A stretch of DNA of 64,000 bases from an uncultured Lachnospiraceae bacterium (lineage in GTDB: Bacteria > Bacillota > Clostridia > Lachnospirales > Lachnospiraceae): positions 1-64,000 of the forward strand of contig CAMNSZ010000002.1 of the NCBI GenBank assembly GCA_946557105.1. Reading direction: 5' to 3'. Each line of letters begins with the position of its first letter. Position 1 is the stretch's first letter. This document shows positions 27,488 through 36,218 of the stretch, one piece after another. The translations under genes were made by a program, and so were the position numbers. A model generated the notes under the pieces. The model saw nothing but the letters and a program-made list of their open reading frames with translations, did not search any database and was not told where the DNA came from.

Positions 27488-28600
27488 ATGTTTAAAAGAT
27501 TTAAGATACGAGATTATGATTTTAAATTAATAATTATGGTGCTTGCTCTTGCGGGTATAGGAGTAATGGCAATCGGAAGTGCGGAGCCTGCGCTGCAGAC
27601 AAGACAATTGGCAGGAGCAGCCGCGGGCGCCGTGATAATGATTGCCCTTTCCTTCTTTAACTATTCGTTTTTTCTAAAGCTGCACTGGCTGATGTATGCG
27701 GGAAATCTGGTTTTGCTGGCGCTTGTTATTTTTATGGGAAAGGACGCCGGCGGCGCCCAAAGATGGCTTAAAATAGGAGGGCTTCAATTTCAGCCCTCGG
27801 AAACTGCGAAAATTTTATTGATTTTATTCTTTGCGCAGTTTATTATGGAACATAAGGAAAAGTTGAACTCCTTTAAAATAATCGCTTGTTGTTTGGCTCT
27901 GATTCTGGTACCATGGCTGCTCATTTATAAGCAGCCGGATTTATCTACCAGTATAGTGGTGTTTGTGGTGTTTTGCGTAATCATGTTTGCAGGAGGAATC
28001 AGCTATAAGCTGGTGCTTGGGGTGCTTGCCGTGGCAATACCCACGGTGGCTGTCATGATTTCTCTGGCATTACAGCCGGATAACAAAATTTTAGAGGATT
28101 TTCAGCGGAACCGGATTCTTGCCTTTATTAATCCTGAGGAGTATGCCACAAAAGAGGCGTATCAACAGCTGAATTCCATCATGGCTATCGGCTCCGGTCA
28201 GCTTGACGGCAAGGGCTACAAAAACAACGAAATCACCTCCGTAAAGAATGGCAACTTTATTTCGGAGCTGGAGACGGATTTCATTTTTGCGGTTATAGGA
28301 GAGGAGTTCGGTTTTAAGGGATGTGTGGTTGTCATAGTTCTGCTTATGTTAATTGCATTAGAATGCGTTTCCGTTGCAAGGCGTGCTAAAGATCTGGCGG
28401 GAAGGATCATTGCCGCGGGGATGGGGGGGATTGTTGCCTTTCAAAGCTTTTTTAACATCGGTGTAGCGACCTTTATTTTGCCGAACACCGGTTTACCCCT
28501 GCCTTTTGTCAGCTACGGACTGACTTCGCTCATGAGTCTTTTTATCGGCATGGGCTTTGTTTTAAATGTCAGACTGCAGGCAAGAAGAAATATACAGTAG
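27488..28600 (+). CDS. rodA: SEDS family peptidoglycan glycosyltransferase RodA
   Basis: 370 residues, about ten membrane segments, with the SEDS motifs GAQRWLKIGGLQFQPSE, KQPDLSTSIV, NFISELETDFIFAVIGEEFGF and LPFVSYG. It polymerises lipid II with its PBP2 partner, encoded four genes upstream. Position in the mre-min cluster supports RodA over FtsW. Confidence 0.93.
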   Translation: MFKRFKIRDYDFKLIIMVLALAGIGVMAIGSAEPALQTRQLAGAAAGAVIMIALSFFNYSFFLKLHWLMYAGNLVLLALVIFMGKDAGGAQRWLKIGGLQFQPSETAKILLILFFAQFIMEHKEKLNSFKIIACCLALILVPWLLIYKQPDLSTSIVVFVVFCVIMFAGGISYKLVLGVLAVAIPTVAVMISLALQPDNKILEDFQRNRILAFINPEEYATKEAYQQLNSIMAIGSGQLDGKGYKNNEITSVKNGNFISELETDFIFAVIGEEFGFKGCVVVIVLLMLIALECVSVARRAKDLAGRIIAAGMGGIVAFQSFFNIGVATFILPNTGLPLPFVSYGLTSLMSLFIGMGFVLNVRLQARRNIQ

Positions 28601-28616
28601 AGAGAGAGGGATATGA

Positions 28617-29012
28617 ATGAATGTTGCATTAATTGCACACGATGCAAAAAAGAAATTAATGCAGAATTTTTGCATTGCTTATCGAGGGATTTTAAGCAAA
28701 AACGAGTTGTTTGCCACAGGCACAACCGGAAGACTGATTGAGGAGGTAACGAATCTGAGTATCCATAAATTCCTTGCCGGGCATCTTGGAGGGGAACAGC
28801 AGATTGGCGCGCAGATTGAGCATAATCAGATGGATTTAGTTATTTTTCTGCGTGATCCGCTAACATCCAAGTCTCATGAGCCGGACGTGAATAACGTAGT
28901 GAAATTGTGCGATATACACAATATTCCTTTGGCGACTAATCTGGCAAGTGCGGAGCTGTTGATCAAGTCCTTAGACAGAGGAGATTTAGAGTGGCGTGAA
29001 ATGTACAAATAG
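28617..29012 (+). CDS. mgsA: Methylglyoxal synthase
   Basis: 131 residues, short even for MgsA but with the whole core: IAHDAKK at the start, TGTTGRLIEE phosphate loop, GGEQQIGAQI, and the catalytic aspartate in FLRDPLTSKSHEPDV. It turns dihydroxyacetone phosphate into methylglyoxal and phosphate, a bypass of lower glycolysis under phosphate limitation. It follows rodA by 16 bases and overlaps the next gene by 17. This placement after rodA recurs in Clostridia. Confidence 0.93.
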   Translation: MNVALIAHDAKKKLMQNFCIAYRGILSKNELFATGTTGRLIEEVTNLSIHKFLAGHLGGEQQIGAQIEHNQMDLVIFLRDPLTSKSHEPDVNNVVKLCDIHNIPLATNLASAELLIKSLDRGDLEWREMYK

Positions 29013-29982
29013 TAAAAAAAAGCAGGCAGTCCTTGTCATTGCCTGTCTGATGTTCTGCTTTACAGGCTGTGGGGAGCTCGCTTATGACATACCATATAAC
29101 TCCAACGCGGGAGTCAGCGGCTTTAATGTGGTTGCCGGTGACCGAACGGAAACGGCAGCGCCATTTGCGGCCGAGTTGTGCGTAGTAACGGACAACCTTA
29201 CGGATGATGAAAGCGTGGATATGTCACAGGCAACGGCCGCCATATTGCTTGACTTAAACAATAAAGAGGTATTATATTCAAAGGGCGCCCATGAAAGACT
29301 GCAGCCGGCCAGCCTTACAAAGGTAATGACTGCTTTAGTCGCCTTGCAAAATGGTTCCCTTGATCAGGTATTGACAGCTACAAATACAGTAAATATTACT
29401 GAGTCAGGTGCACAGCTCTGTGGTCTGAAGAGCGGCGACAGTATGACCCTGTCACAAGCTCTTCATATTCTTTTGATGTATTCGGCAAATGATGTAGCAA
29501 TGATGATTGCAGAAAATATAGGCGGCTCGGTGGAAAATTTTTGTGCCATGATGAATGATGAAGCGGCGAGGCTCGGAGCGACTAACACGCATTTTTCCAA
29601 TCCTCACGGGCTGACGGCGGAGGAACATTATACGACAGCATATGATCTGTATCTCATTTTTAACGAGGCACTGAAATATGAGACCTTCGGCGAGATTATT
29701 CATATGACCTCCTATCAGACCACCTATTTGGACAAGGATAATAAGACAAAGGAGCTGTCTTTTGAAACTACGAACCGGTTTCTGAGAGGACATTTTCAGG
29801 CGCCGGCAAATGTGACGGTCATCGGTGGGAAAACAGGAACCACCAATGCTGCGGGGCATTGTTTGATGCTGCTTTCCAAGGATACAAGCGGGGCGCCGTA
29901 TATTTCCGTAATACTTCGCTCCTCAAGCACCGACGTTCTTTATGCCGAAATGACAGATTTGTTGGATGAAATAAACAAATAG
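28996..29982 (+). CDS. D-alanyl-D-alanine carboxypeptidase, probable lipoprotein
   Basis: 328 residues, peptidase S11. A basic, hydrophobic N-terminus ends in a lipobox-like FTGC, so the protein is probably lipid-anchored outside the membrane. Active-site motifs: SLTK in PASLTKVMTALVAL, SAN in YSANDVAMM, and KTG in GGKTGTTNAAGH. It trims the last D-Ala from muropeptides and so limits crosslinking. The GTG start lies within the end of mgsA, implying co-translation. Confidence 0.92.
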   Translation: MKCTNSKKKQAVLVIACLMFCFTGCGELAYDIPYNSNAGVSGFNVVAGDRTETAAPFAAELCVVTDNLTDDESVDMSQATAAILLDLNNKEVLYSKGAHERLQPASLTKVMTALVALQNGSLDQVLTATNTVNITESGAQLCGLKSGDSMTLSQALHILLMYSANDVAMMIAENIGGSVENFCAMMNDEAARLGATNTHFSNPHGLTAEEHYTTAYDLYLIFNEALKYETFGEIIHMTSYQTTYLDKDNKTKELSFETTNRFLRGHFQAPANVTVIGGKTGTTNAAGHCLMLLSKDTSGAPYISVILRSSSTDVLYAEMTDLLDEINK

Positions 29983-29985
29983 AGG

Positions 29986-30014
29986 TTGTTTTTTGACAGT
30001 GGATAAATTATAAT
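29986..30014 (+). promoter_or_regulatory. Promoter of the P-loop gene
   Basis: TTGTTT (29986-29991), 17 bases, TATAAT (30009-30014). The expected start near 30021 leaves a leader of about 30 bases with AGGAGG before the ATG at 30050. Confidence 0.65.
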
Positions 30015-30049
30015 AGAAACAGATACATTACACGATAGGAGGGTTACCA

Positions 30050-30469
30050 ATGGTTCAGTTAATTGTAGGCAGGAAGGGCAAAGGCAAGACCAAGCAGTTA
30101 TTGGATAAAGTAAATAATGAAGTGAAAAGCATTACGGGTAATATCGTTTATCTGGATAAGAGCACTAAACATATGTATGAACTGAACAATAGGGTGCGTC
30201 TGATTGATGTTTCTCAGTATATGATTGAGAACAGTGATGAGTTTGTTGGATTTGTGTGTGGTATTATTTCACAGGATCATGATTTGCAGCAGATGTATTT
30301 TGACAGTTTTTTAAAGATTTCTGGACTTGTCGACGGTGATATTGCGGAAGTTGTAGATAAGCTTGAAAGAGTTAGTGAGAAGTTCCATGTGGACTTTGTA
30401 CTGAGTGTTTCGGTAGATGAAGCAGAGCTGCCTGTACAGTTAAAGGATAAGATTATTATTTCTCTGTAA
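30050..30469 (+). CDS. Small P-loop protein of unknown function
   Basis: 139 residues. A Walker A-like GRKGKGKTK lies at residues 7-15, so the protein may bind a nucleotide triphosphate, followed by a beta strand NIVYLDK. There is no clear Walker B, and the protein is too short for most P-loop ATPases. Homologues in Lachnospiraceae are sometimes labelled PilT-like, which I cannot confirm. It has its own promoter and is separated from the HlyD gene by a terminator, so it is monocistronic. Confidence 0.75.
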   Translation: MVQLIVGRKGKGKTKQLLDKVNNEVKSITGNIVYLDKSTKHMYELNNRVRLIDVSQYMIENSDEFVGFVCGIISQDHDLQQMYFDSFLKISGLVDGDIAEVVDKLERVSEKFHVDFVLSVSVDEAELPVQLKDKIIISL

Positions 30470-30493
30470 GGAAATACTTATTGACAGCATTAC

Positions 30494-30628
30494 ATTGGTG
30501 CGGAAACCAACACATAATCTGTCCGCGTGTTCTTTTTACCTACAAAGGACAGATTGTTTAACTAAATGTAGCAGTTATCGGATATGTAACATAAGAAAAG
30601 CCTCGGATACGTACCGGGGCTTTTCATT
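30494..30628 (+). terminator. Structured gap with terminator after the P-loop gene
   Basis: The best element is AAAAGCCTCGG (30596-30606) pairing with CCGGGGCTTTT (30614-30624), a terminator-like hairpin with U-rich end. Before it lie TTGGT/ACCAA (about 30494-30510) and a 9-bp perfect stem AATCTGTCC (30516-30524) / GGACAGATT (30547-30555). The terminator ends 12 bases before the Shine-Dalgarno of the next gene. Confidence 0.65.
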
Positions 30629-30651
30629 AGTAACAGGGAGGCTTATTTTGC

Positions 30652-32055
30652 TTGGCTAAAAAACAAAACAAAATAAAAAAATATAGAAAACCTATAAATC
30701 TTAATATAGGTATGATTATTTTTGCCGTAGTTTTTTTCTACGTGGTCATATGTATCATTATGTATTTTCAGACAAAGCATATTGTTAGGTATGAGGTAAA
30801 GGAAGGTTTTATAGCTTCAAACAATATTTATCGAGGCGTAGTGATCCGAGATGAAACCGTGGTGAATACCGAAAGGGCAGGATATGTGAATTATTATGCT
30901 TACGAGGGGGAACGTGTTGCCAAAGGCGACATTGTCTATACTATTGATGAGACCGGGCGGCTGAGCGAGCAGCTAAAGGCAGCGGCTTCTGAGGAAAATA
31001 CCTTGAGTGATAAAGAGCTTAGGGAATTCCGCAGCGAAGTTATGAATTTTATGCATGGCTATGACAGTGAGCATTTTGAATATACGTATGATTTTAAGCG
31101 CTCCCTGCTAAATACAGTGCTGAAGCTTGCCAGCGGGAACCTGCTGAAAGCTATTCAGACTATGGGTGACGGCTCAGGCGTAAACAATGTGATAAATTAT
31201 TGTAATGCGCCAATGACAGGTATTGTAACATATTGGACGGATGGCTATGAGAGCTTGACGGCAGATATGGTAACGGCGGACATAGTTGACAACAAAGAAT
31301 ATGAAAAGAAACAAATTTTAAATAATGACTTGCTTGCCGCAGGGGATGTGGCCTATAAATTATCAACCAATGAGAACTGGTCTGTCGTCATTCCAATTGA
31401 CGCCGAACGAGGAGCAGAATTGGAGAGAGAAGGTTATATCAAAGTCCGCTTTCTTAAAAATCAATATGAGTCATGGGGGGCGGTAAAGCTCTTACATAAT
31501 GCCGACGGCAAAACTTATTTACAGCTGAGCTTTACCAATTCCATGATTACTTTTGTAGGAGACCGTTTTTTGGAGGTGGAACTGATTGTCAATGACGAGA
31601 AAGGTCTTAAAATACCTGTATCGTCTATTGTAGAAAAAGAGTTTTTCCTGATCGGAAAGGATTTTGTCACGGAGGGCGCCGCTCAGGGCAAATACAGCGT
31701 TATCCGGCAATGCTATAAGGAGGACGGCACCATTTCCAGTGAAGTGGTCGTCACGGATGTGTACAGCTATAATGAGGAGACGGAGGAGTATTATGTCGAC
31801 GCCACGGTACTGGACGCGGGAAATATATTATACAAGCCGGACAGTCAGGAAACCTATACCGTAAGCAAACGTGCTACTCTGATAGGTGTCTATAATATGA
31901 ATAAGGGCTATGCAGACTTTAAGCAGATAAATATTCTTTATAAAAATGACGAATATGCCATTGTCAAAGCAAATACGCGTTATGGTTTGAATGTATACGA
32001 TTATATCGTATTGGATGCGGATGCAGTCATTGACGATCAATTTATTAATGAATAA
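30652..32055 (+). CDS. HlyD-like membrane protein encoded with yggS-sepF
   Basis: 467 residues. A basic N-terminus, one membrane segment (about 17-40), then an extracytoplasmic part with a barrel-sandwich (lipoyl-like) pattern near GYVNYYAYEGERVAKGDIVYTIDETG, as in HlyD-type adaptors. No ABC exporter or outer membrane partner lies nearby, so a normal secretion role is doubtful. TTG start after GGGAGG. It heads a run with yggS and sepF, an arrangement of Clostridia, which suggests a role in division or envelope assembly (inference). Confidence 0.8.
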   Translation: MAKKQNKIKKYRKPINLNIGMIIFAVVFFYVVICIIMYFQTKHIVRYEVKEGFIASNNIYRGVVIRDETVVNTERAGYVNYYAYEGERVAKGDIVYTIDETGRLSEQLKAAASEENTLSDKELREFRSEVMNFMHGYDSEHFEYTYDFKRSLLNTVLKLASGNLLKAIQTMGDGSGVNNVINYCNAPMTGIVTYWTDGYESLTADMVTADIVDNKEYEKKQILNNDLLAAGDVAYKLSTNENWSVVIPIDAERGAELEREGYIKVRFLKNQYESWGAVKLLHNADGKTYLQLSFTNSMITFVGDRFLEVELIVNDEKGLKIPVSSIVEKEFFLIGKDFVTEGAAQGKYSVIRQCYKEDGTISSEVVVTDVYSYNEETEEYYVDATVLDAGNILYKPDSQETYTVSKRATLIGVYNMNKGYADFKQINILYKNDEYAIVKANTRYGLNVYDYIVLDADAVIDDQFINE

Positions 32056-32118
32056 AGCAGGAAACGGAGGAGGCGCTTATGCCGATACGAATGCGGTGGC
32101 GCCGGTAAAATCAATAAA

Positions 32119-32829
32119 ATGATAAGTGAGAATATTAGTCAGGCGGAACGAAAAATAGCTTGTGCCTGTGACAGAGCAGGAAGAAGCAGGGAAGAGGTCA
32201 CGCTGATTGCCGTCAGTAAGACAAAGCCTGTCTCGATGTTACAAGAGGCATATGATGCAGGCGTAAGAGACTTTGGGGAAAATAAGGTGCAGGAGCTCGT
32301 GGACAAAATTCCCAAGGTTCCGGAAGACATTCGTTGGCACATGATTGGACATCTGCAGCGCAACAAGGTAAAATATATTGTGGACAAGGTTTATTTAATC
32401 CATAGTGTAGATTCCTTCCGTCTTGCCGAGGAAATCAGCAGAGAAGCTCTGAAAAAGCAGGTTATTGTTAATATACTGATTGAGGTCAATGTTTCACTGG
32501 AGGAAAGCAAATATGGGGCATGCTGCGAGGAAGCGGCGACATTGGCGGAAGAAATTTCCAGACTTCCGGGCATTTTAGTTAAAGGGCTGATGACAATTGC
32601 CCCTTATGTTGAAAATGCAGAAGAAAACCGTAAATATTTTGCAAAGTTGAAACAATTGTCTGTTGACATAATGCATAAAAACATTGATAATGTTTCTATG
32701 GATATTTTGTCAATGGGGATGACAGGCGACTATGAGATTGCCGTTGAGGAAGGCGCCACATATGTGAGAATTGGCACCGGAATATTCGGAGAACGGGATT
32801 ATAAAAAGGAGACAACTAAATGGGTGTAA
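32119..32829 (+). CDS. YggS/PROSC family PLP-homeostasis protein
   Basis: 236 residues with the fold-type III PLP barrel. The PLP lysine lies in TLIAVSKTKPVSM; FGENKVQEL, WHMIGHLQRNKVKY and GLMTIAP are family signatures, and SMGMTGDYEIAVEEGATYVRIGTGIFG forms the phosphate site. It keeps free PLP balanced and has no known catalysis. ATG 32119 gives the normal N-terminus but lacks a clear Shine-Dalgarno; a 9-codon frame with a strong one ends 10 bases upstream. yggS-sepF is a conserved Gram-positive pair. Confidence 0.93.
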   Translation: MISENISQAERKIACACDRAGRSREEVTLIAVSKTKPVSMLQEAYDAGVRDFGENKVQELVDKIPKVPEDIRWHMIGHLQRNKVKYIVDKVYLIHSVDSFRLAEEISREALKKQVIVNILIEVNVSLEESKYGACCEEAATLAEEISRLPGILVKGLMTIAPYVENAEENRKYFAKLKQLSVDIMHKNIDNVSMDILSMGMTGDYEIAVEEGATYVRIGTGIFGERDYKKETTKWV

Positions 32830-33335
32830 TGGACAAGTTTTTAAATTACATGAAGCTGAATGACGAAGACGAAGATTATTACGACGACGAATATCTGGAT
32901 GACGAGGAGGACATGCCTGCTCCCAGAAAATCTACGGTTTCCAAGATAAAAGAAGACGATCAATATGAAGAAAAATCTCCTAAAAAAACATCTCAGCCAA
33001 AGGTCACTCCAATCAGACAAAGTACTACAAGAAGAGTTCAGGGTAATGGTATGGAAGTATGCGTTATCAGACCCACTTCTGTGGAAGACGCCAGAGAAAT
33101 CACGGAAACCCTGTTGGCTAACAGGACGGTCGTACTAAATCTCGAAGGGCTTGATGTGGATATAGCACAGCGTATCATTGATTTTACTTCCGGCTCCTGT
33201 TTCGCGATTTCCGGAAATTTACAGAAAATTTCACATTACATATTTATTATTACTCCTGCAAGTGTGGATATATCCGGAGATTTTCAGGATATTTTTGGTG
33301 GCGCCTTTGAGTCGCCCTTAAATAACGGATTGTAA
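32820..33335 (+). CDS. sepF: Cell division protein SepF
   Basis: 171 residues: an N-terminal amphipathic membrane-binding helix (MGVMDKFLNYMKLN), an acidic, disordered linker (DEDEDYYDDEYLDDEED then Lys/Ser-rich), and the SepF core (about 78-165) with the VVLNLEGLDVDIAQRIIDF stretch. It bundles FtsZ filaments and ties them to the membrane. It overlaps the yggS end by 10 bases and has AAGGAG upstream. Confidence 0.95.
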   Translation: MGVMDKFLNYMKLNDEDEDYYDDEYLDDEEDMPAPRKSTVSKIKEDDQYEEKSPKKTSQPKVTPIRQSTTRRVQGNGMEVCVIRPTSVEDAREITETLLANRTVVLNLEGLDVDIAQRIIDFTSGSCFAISGNLQKISHYIFIITPASVDISGDFQDIFGGAFESPLNNGL

Positions 33336-33349
33336 GGTGAAAAGATAAA

Positions 33350-34459
33350 ATGGCGCAAAGATTAACTGTATTATACAATAAAAAACCCTGTTATGATATT
33401 GTGTTCAATCAATGCTTTGACGGACTGACAAAGGAGCTTGCCAAACTCGAAACGGCAGGGCGCAGGCTGTGCATTGTAACGGATTCCAATGTAGACAATC
33501 TTTATGGAGAAGAGCTTAAGGAACTTCTTATGGGAAACTGCGCAAAGGTCTGTAAATATGTTTTTCCGGCCGGAGAGGAATCCAAAAATTTGGATGTAGT
33601 AAAAAAAGTATATGAGTTTTTAATCGAAGAGAATTTTGACCGTAAGGATATGCTGGTCGCCTTAGGCGGCGGCGTGGTAGGCGACCTGACGGGCTTCGTG
33701 GCGGCGACCTATTTAAGAGGTATTGATTTTGTACAGGTTCCGACCACGCTTCTTGCCCAAACGGACAGCTCCGTCGGCGGAAAAACCGGAGTGGATTTTG
33801 ATGGATACAAAAATATGGTGGGAGCCTTTAAAATGCCCAGATTAGTTTATATAAATCCTAATGTGCTGGGAACCTTGGATGACCGTCAATTTTTTTCCGG
33901 TTTTGCTGAGGTTATGAAGTACGGGCTGATTAAAGACAGTATTTTTTATGAATGGCTTATTGAAAACATGTATGAAATCTGTGAGCGTGACATGGTCGTT
34001 TTAGAGGAAATGCTAATGCGCAGCTGTGCGGTAAAGAAGCTTGTAGTTGAAAAGGATCCTACCGAGCAGGGGGAGCGAGCGCTGCTGAACCTCGGTCATA
34101 CAATCGGACATGCCGTTGAAAAAGCAAAGAATTTTGAACTGCTGCATGGTGAATGCGTAGCGCTCGGCACTGTTGCCGCTGCGTATATTTCATGGAAAAA
34201 GGAAATGCTTACAATGGAAGAGTATTATGAAATCCGTGATATGTATGTACCCTTTTACCTTCCCATTTCCGTAGAAGGAATAGACCCGCAGGAGATTTTA
34301 AGGCTTACCAAGTCCGATAAGAAAATGGACGGGGGAAGTATCAAATTTATATTGCTCAAAGGAATAGGCAAGGCTGTGGTTGACAAAAATGTAACCGACG
34401 AGGAAATTCTGGCTGCAGTCAGGGAGATTTATTTTAGTGAGGAAGATGAGCGGGCATAA
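33350..34459 (+). CDS. aroB: 3-dehydroquinate synthase
   Basis: 369 residues. NAD-binding and active-site motifs GGGVVGDLTGFVAATYLRG, VPTTLLAQTDSSVGGKTGVD and the metal ligands in NLGHTIGHAVE and LHGE are present. It makes dehydroquinate from DAHP, step two of the shikimate route, in the cytoplasm. It lies 14 bases after sepF with no other aro gene in the window. Confidence 0.96.
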   Translation: MAQRLTVLYNKKPCYDIVFNQCFDGLTKELAKLETAGRRLCIVTDSNVDNLYGEELKELLMGNCAKVCKYVFPAGEESKNLDVVKKVYEFLIEENFDRKDMLVALGGGVVGDLTGFVAATYLRGIDFVQVPTTLLAQTDSSVGGKTGVDFDGYKNMVGAFKMPRLVYINPNVLGTLDDRQFFSGFAEVMKYGLIKDSIFYEWLIENMYEICERDMVVLEEMLMRSCAVKKLVVEKDPTEQGERALLNLGHTIGHAVEKAKNFELLHGECVALGTVAAAYISWKKEMLTMEEYYEIRDMYVPFYLPISVEGIDPQEILRLTKSDKKMDGGSIKFILLKGIGKAVVDKNVTDEEILAAVREIYFSEEDERA

Positions 34460-34559
34460 CAGTGCAGGATAAATGAGGAACACAAAAAATCTTCTGAGAT
34501 ATCTGTGTAAATGCTTTGTGTCGGATAGCAAATATTAACGCCGGAAAGGACATGCTTTT

Positions 34560-35096
34560 ATGAATAAAAAGGAAGTAAAGCGTTGGATTATGCTTTGTTT
34601 GGATATATTGGTGGTTGGACTTTTACTGGTGCTTGACCAGTTCACCAAGAGTCTTGCCGTTACCCGCTTAAAAGGAAAGTCTGCTTATGTGTTAATAGAC
34701 GGCGTGTTGGAGTTGCAGTACCTTGAAAACCGTGGTTCGGCTTTCGGCATGCTTCAAAATCAAAAGTTTTTTATCCTTTTTGTAGGAATTGTTTTTATGG
34801 CAGTGATTTTATTGTTCTTATTTAAGCTGCCCAGACAAAGGAAGTTTTGTATCGTCCATATTTTGCTTTCCGTAATTATTGCCGGAGGCTTCGGCAACAT
34901 GATTGACCGTTTACGATATGATTATGTTGTTGATTTTATATCGTTTATTTTAATTAATTATCCCATATTTAATGTTGCCGACATTTATATTGTCATGGCG
35001 ACTATCGGTCTGTTTATTCTCTTCCTTTTTGTGTTTAAGGAAAAGGATTTGGAGTTTTTAAACTTTAAGCAGAACCGTTATCGTGAAATGAAGTAA
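34560..35096 (+). CDS. lspA: Lipoprotein signal peptidase (signal peptidase II)
   Basis: 178 residues with four membrane segments. Family motifs: VLDQFTKSLA, NRGSAFGML, and the catalytic aspartates in GGFGNMIDRLRYDYVVDFI and FNVADIYI. It cleaves prolipoproteins at the lipobox; the DacA-like protein and the LivK-like binding protein encoded here are likely substrates. It sits directly upstream of the RluD-type gene, the usual lspA-rluD order. Confidence 0.95.
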   Translation: MNKKEVKRWIMLCLDILVVGLLLVLDQFTKSLAVTRLKGKSAYVLIDGVLELQYLENRGSAFGMLQNQKFFILFVGIVFMAVILLFLFKLPRQRKFCIVHILLSVIIAGGFGNMIDRLRYDYVVDFISFILINYPIFNVADIYIVMATIGLFILFLFVFKEKDLEFLNFKQNRYREMK

Positions 35097-35115
35097 ATAA
35101 GAATTGAGAGGATGT

Positions 35116-36036
35116 ATGGAAGAATTCCGTTTTCAAATAACAGAGAATATGGAAGATGAGAGGATCGATAAGTGTGTAAGCATGCTTATCGATTCTTTGT
35201 CGCGTTCGTTTATCCAGAAAATGATAAAGGACAATAAGCTTTTTGTAAACAACATTCCTGTTAAAGGAAGCTATAGGGTTAAGGTCGACGACGAGGTATG
35301 CTTCATGTTGCCAAAGGCAGTGGAGCCCGATATTCAGCCGGAAAATATTCCTTTGGATATTTTATATGAGGACAGGGAGGTTATTGTGGTAAACAAGCCG
35401 AAGGGAATGGTGGTGCATCCTGCTGCGGGGCATTATTCGGGAACGCTTGTGAATGCATTGATGTATCACTGCGGAAAGGAATTGTCGGGAATTAACGGTG
35501 TAATGCGTCCGGGAATTGTTCACCGCATTGACAGGGATACCACAGGCTCCGTCATAGTGTGTAAAAGCGATATGGCACATAACAAGATAGCGGCACAGCT
35601 AAAGGAGCACAGCATTAACAGACGTTATCACGCCATTTGCTACGGAGTACTTAAAGAGGGTGACGGAGTGATTGATAAGCCCATCGGAAGGCATCCGACG
35701 GAGAGAAAAAAGATGGCTGTAAACGAAAGAAACGGAAAACATGCCGTGACTCATTATCATGTTTTGGAAAGGTTTGATAAATATACTTATATCGAATGTG
35801 TATTGGAGACCGGCAGAACTCATCAGATTCGAGTGCATCTGGCAAGTGTCGGACATCCGCTTTTAGGAGACGAGGTTTATTCCAACAGGAAATGTCCTTT
35901 TTCGTTGACAGGGCAGACATTGCATGCCAAAGTGCTGGGCTTTCTTCATCCCTCAACAGGAGAATATACGGAGATTGACGCTCCGCTCCCCGAATATTTT
36001 GAGCAGCTTCTTAAGCGTCTTAGGGCAAATGCATAA
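35116..36036 (+). CDS. RluA/RluD family rRNA pseudouridine synthase
   Basis: About 306 residues: N-terminal S4 RNA-binding domain (about 10-75) and a catalytic domain with the aspartate in GIVHRIDRDTTGSVIV. It isomerises uridines in 23S rRNA; which site cannot be told, though linkage to lspA favours the RluD group (YlyB in Bacillus). The ATG at 35116 follows GAGAGG and is preferred to the in-frame TTG at 35104. Confidence 0.93.
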   Translation: MEEFRFQITENMEDERIDKCVSMLIDSLSRSFIQKMIKDNKLFVNNIPVKGSYRVKVDDEVCFMLPKAVEPDIQPENIPLDILYEDREVIVVNKPKGMVVHPAAGHYSGTLVNALMYHCGKELSGINGVMRPGIVHRIDRDTTGSVIVCKSDMAHNKIAAQLKEHSINRRYHAICYGVLKEGDGVIDKPIGRHPTERKKMAVNERNGKHAVTHYHVLERFDKYTYIECVLETGRTHQIRVHLASVGHPLLGDEVYSNRKCPFSLTGQTLHAKVLGFLHPSTGEYTEIDAPLPEYFEQLLKRLRANA

Positions 36037-36125
36037 AATAGCGGTATTTCGGATTTTGTTTTCCTGCAGCGCTTTCCGCGCTTTAACCGGCTCATTGCCC
36101 CGGAAACAAAAAAACGGGAAAGTAG

Positions 36126-36154
36126 TTGTAAGAAAGTAAAAAATAAAGTATAAT
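36126..36154 (+). promoter_or_regulatory. Promoter of the first cytidylate-kinase-like gene
   Basis: TTGTAA (36126-36131), 17 bases, TATAAT (36149-36154). The expected start near 36161 argues against an ATG at 36168 and for the one at 36219. Confidence 0.7.
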
Positions 36155-36218
36155 AACAGTATAAAAGATGCTGACGACAACAAGGCTTTATATTGGACAG
36201 AAGGGTAGGGTGTGGTGT

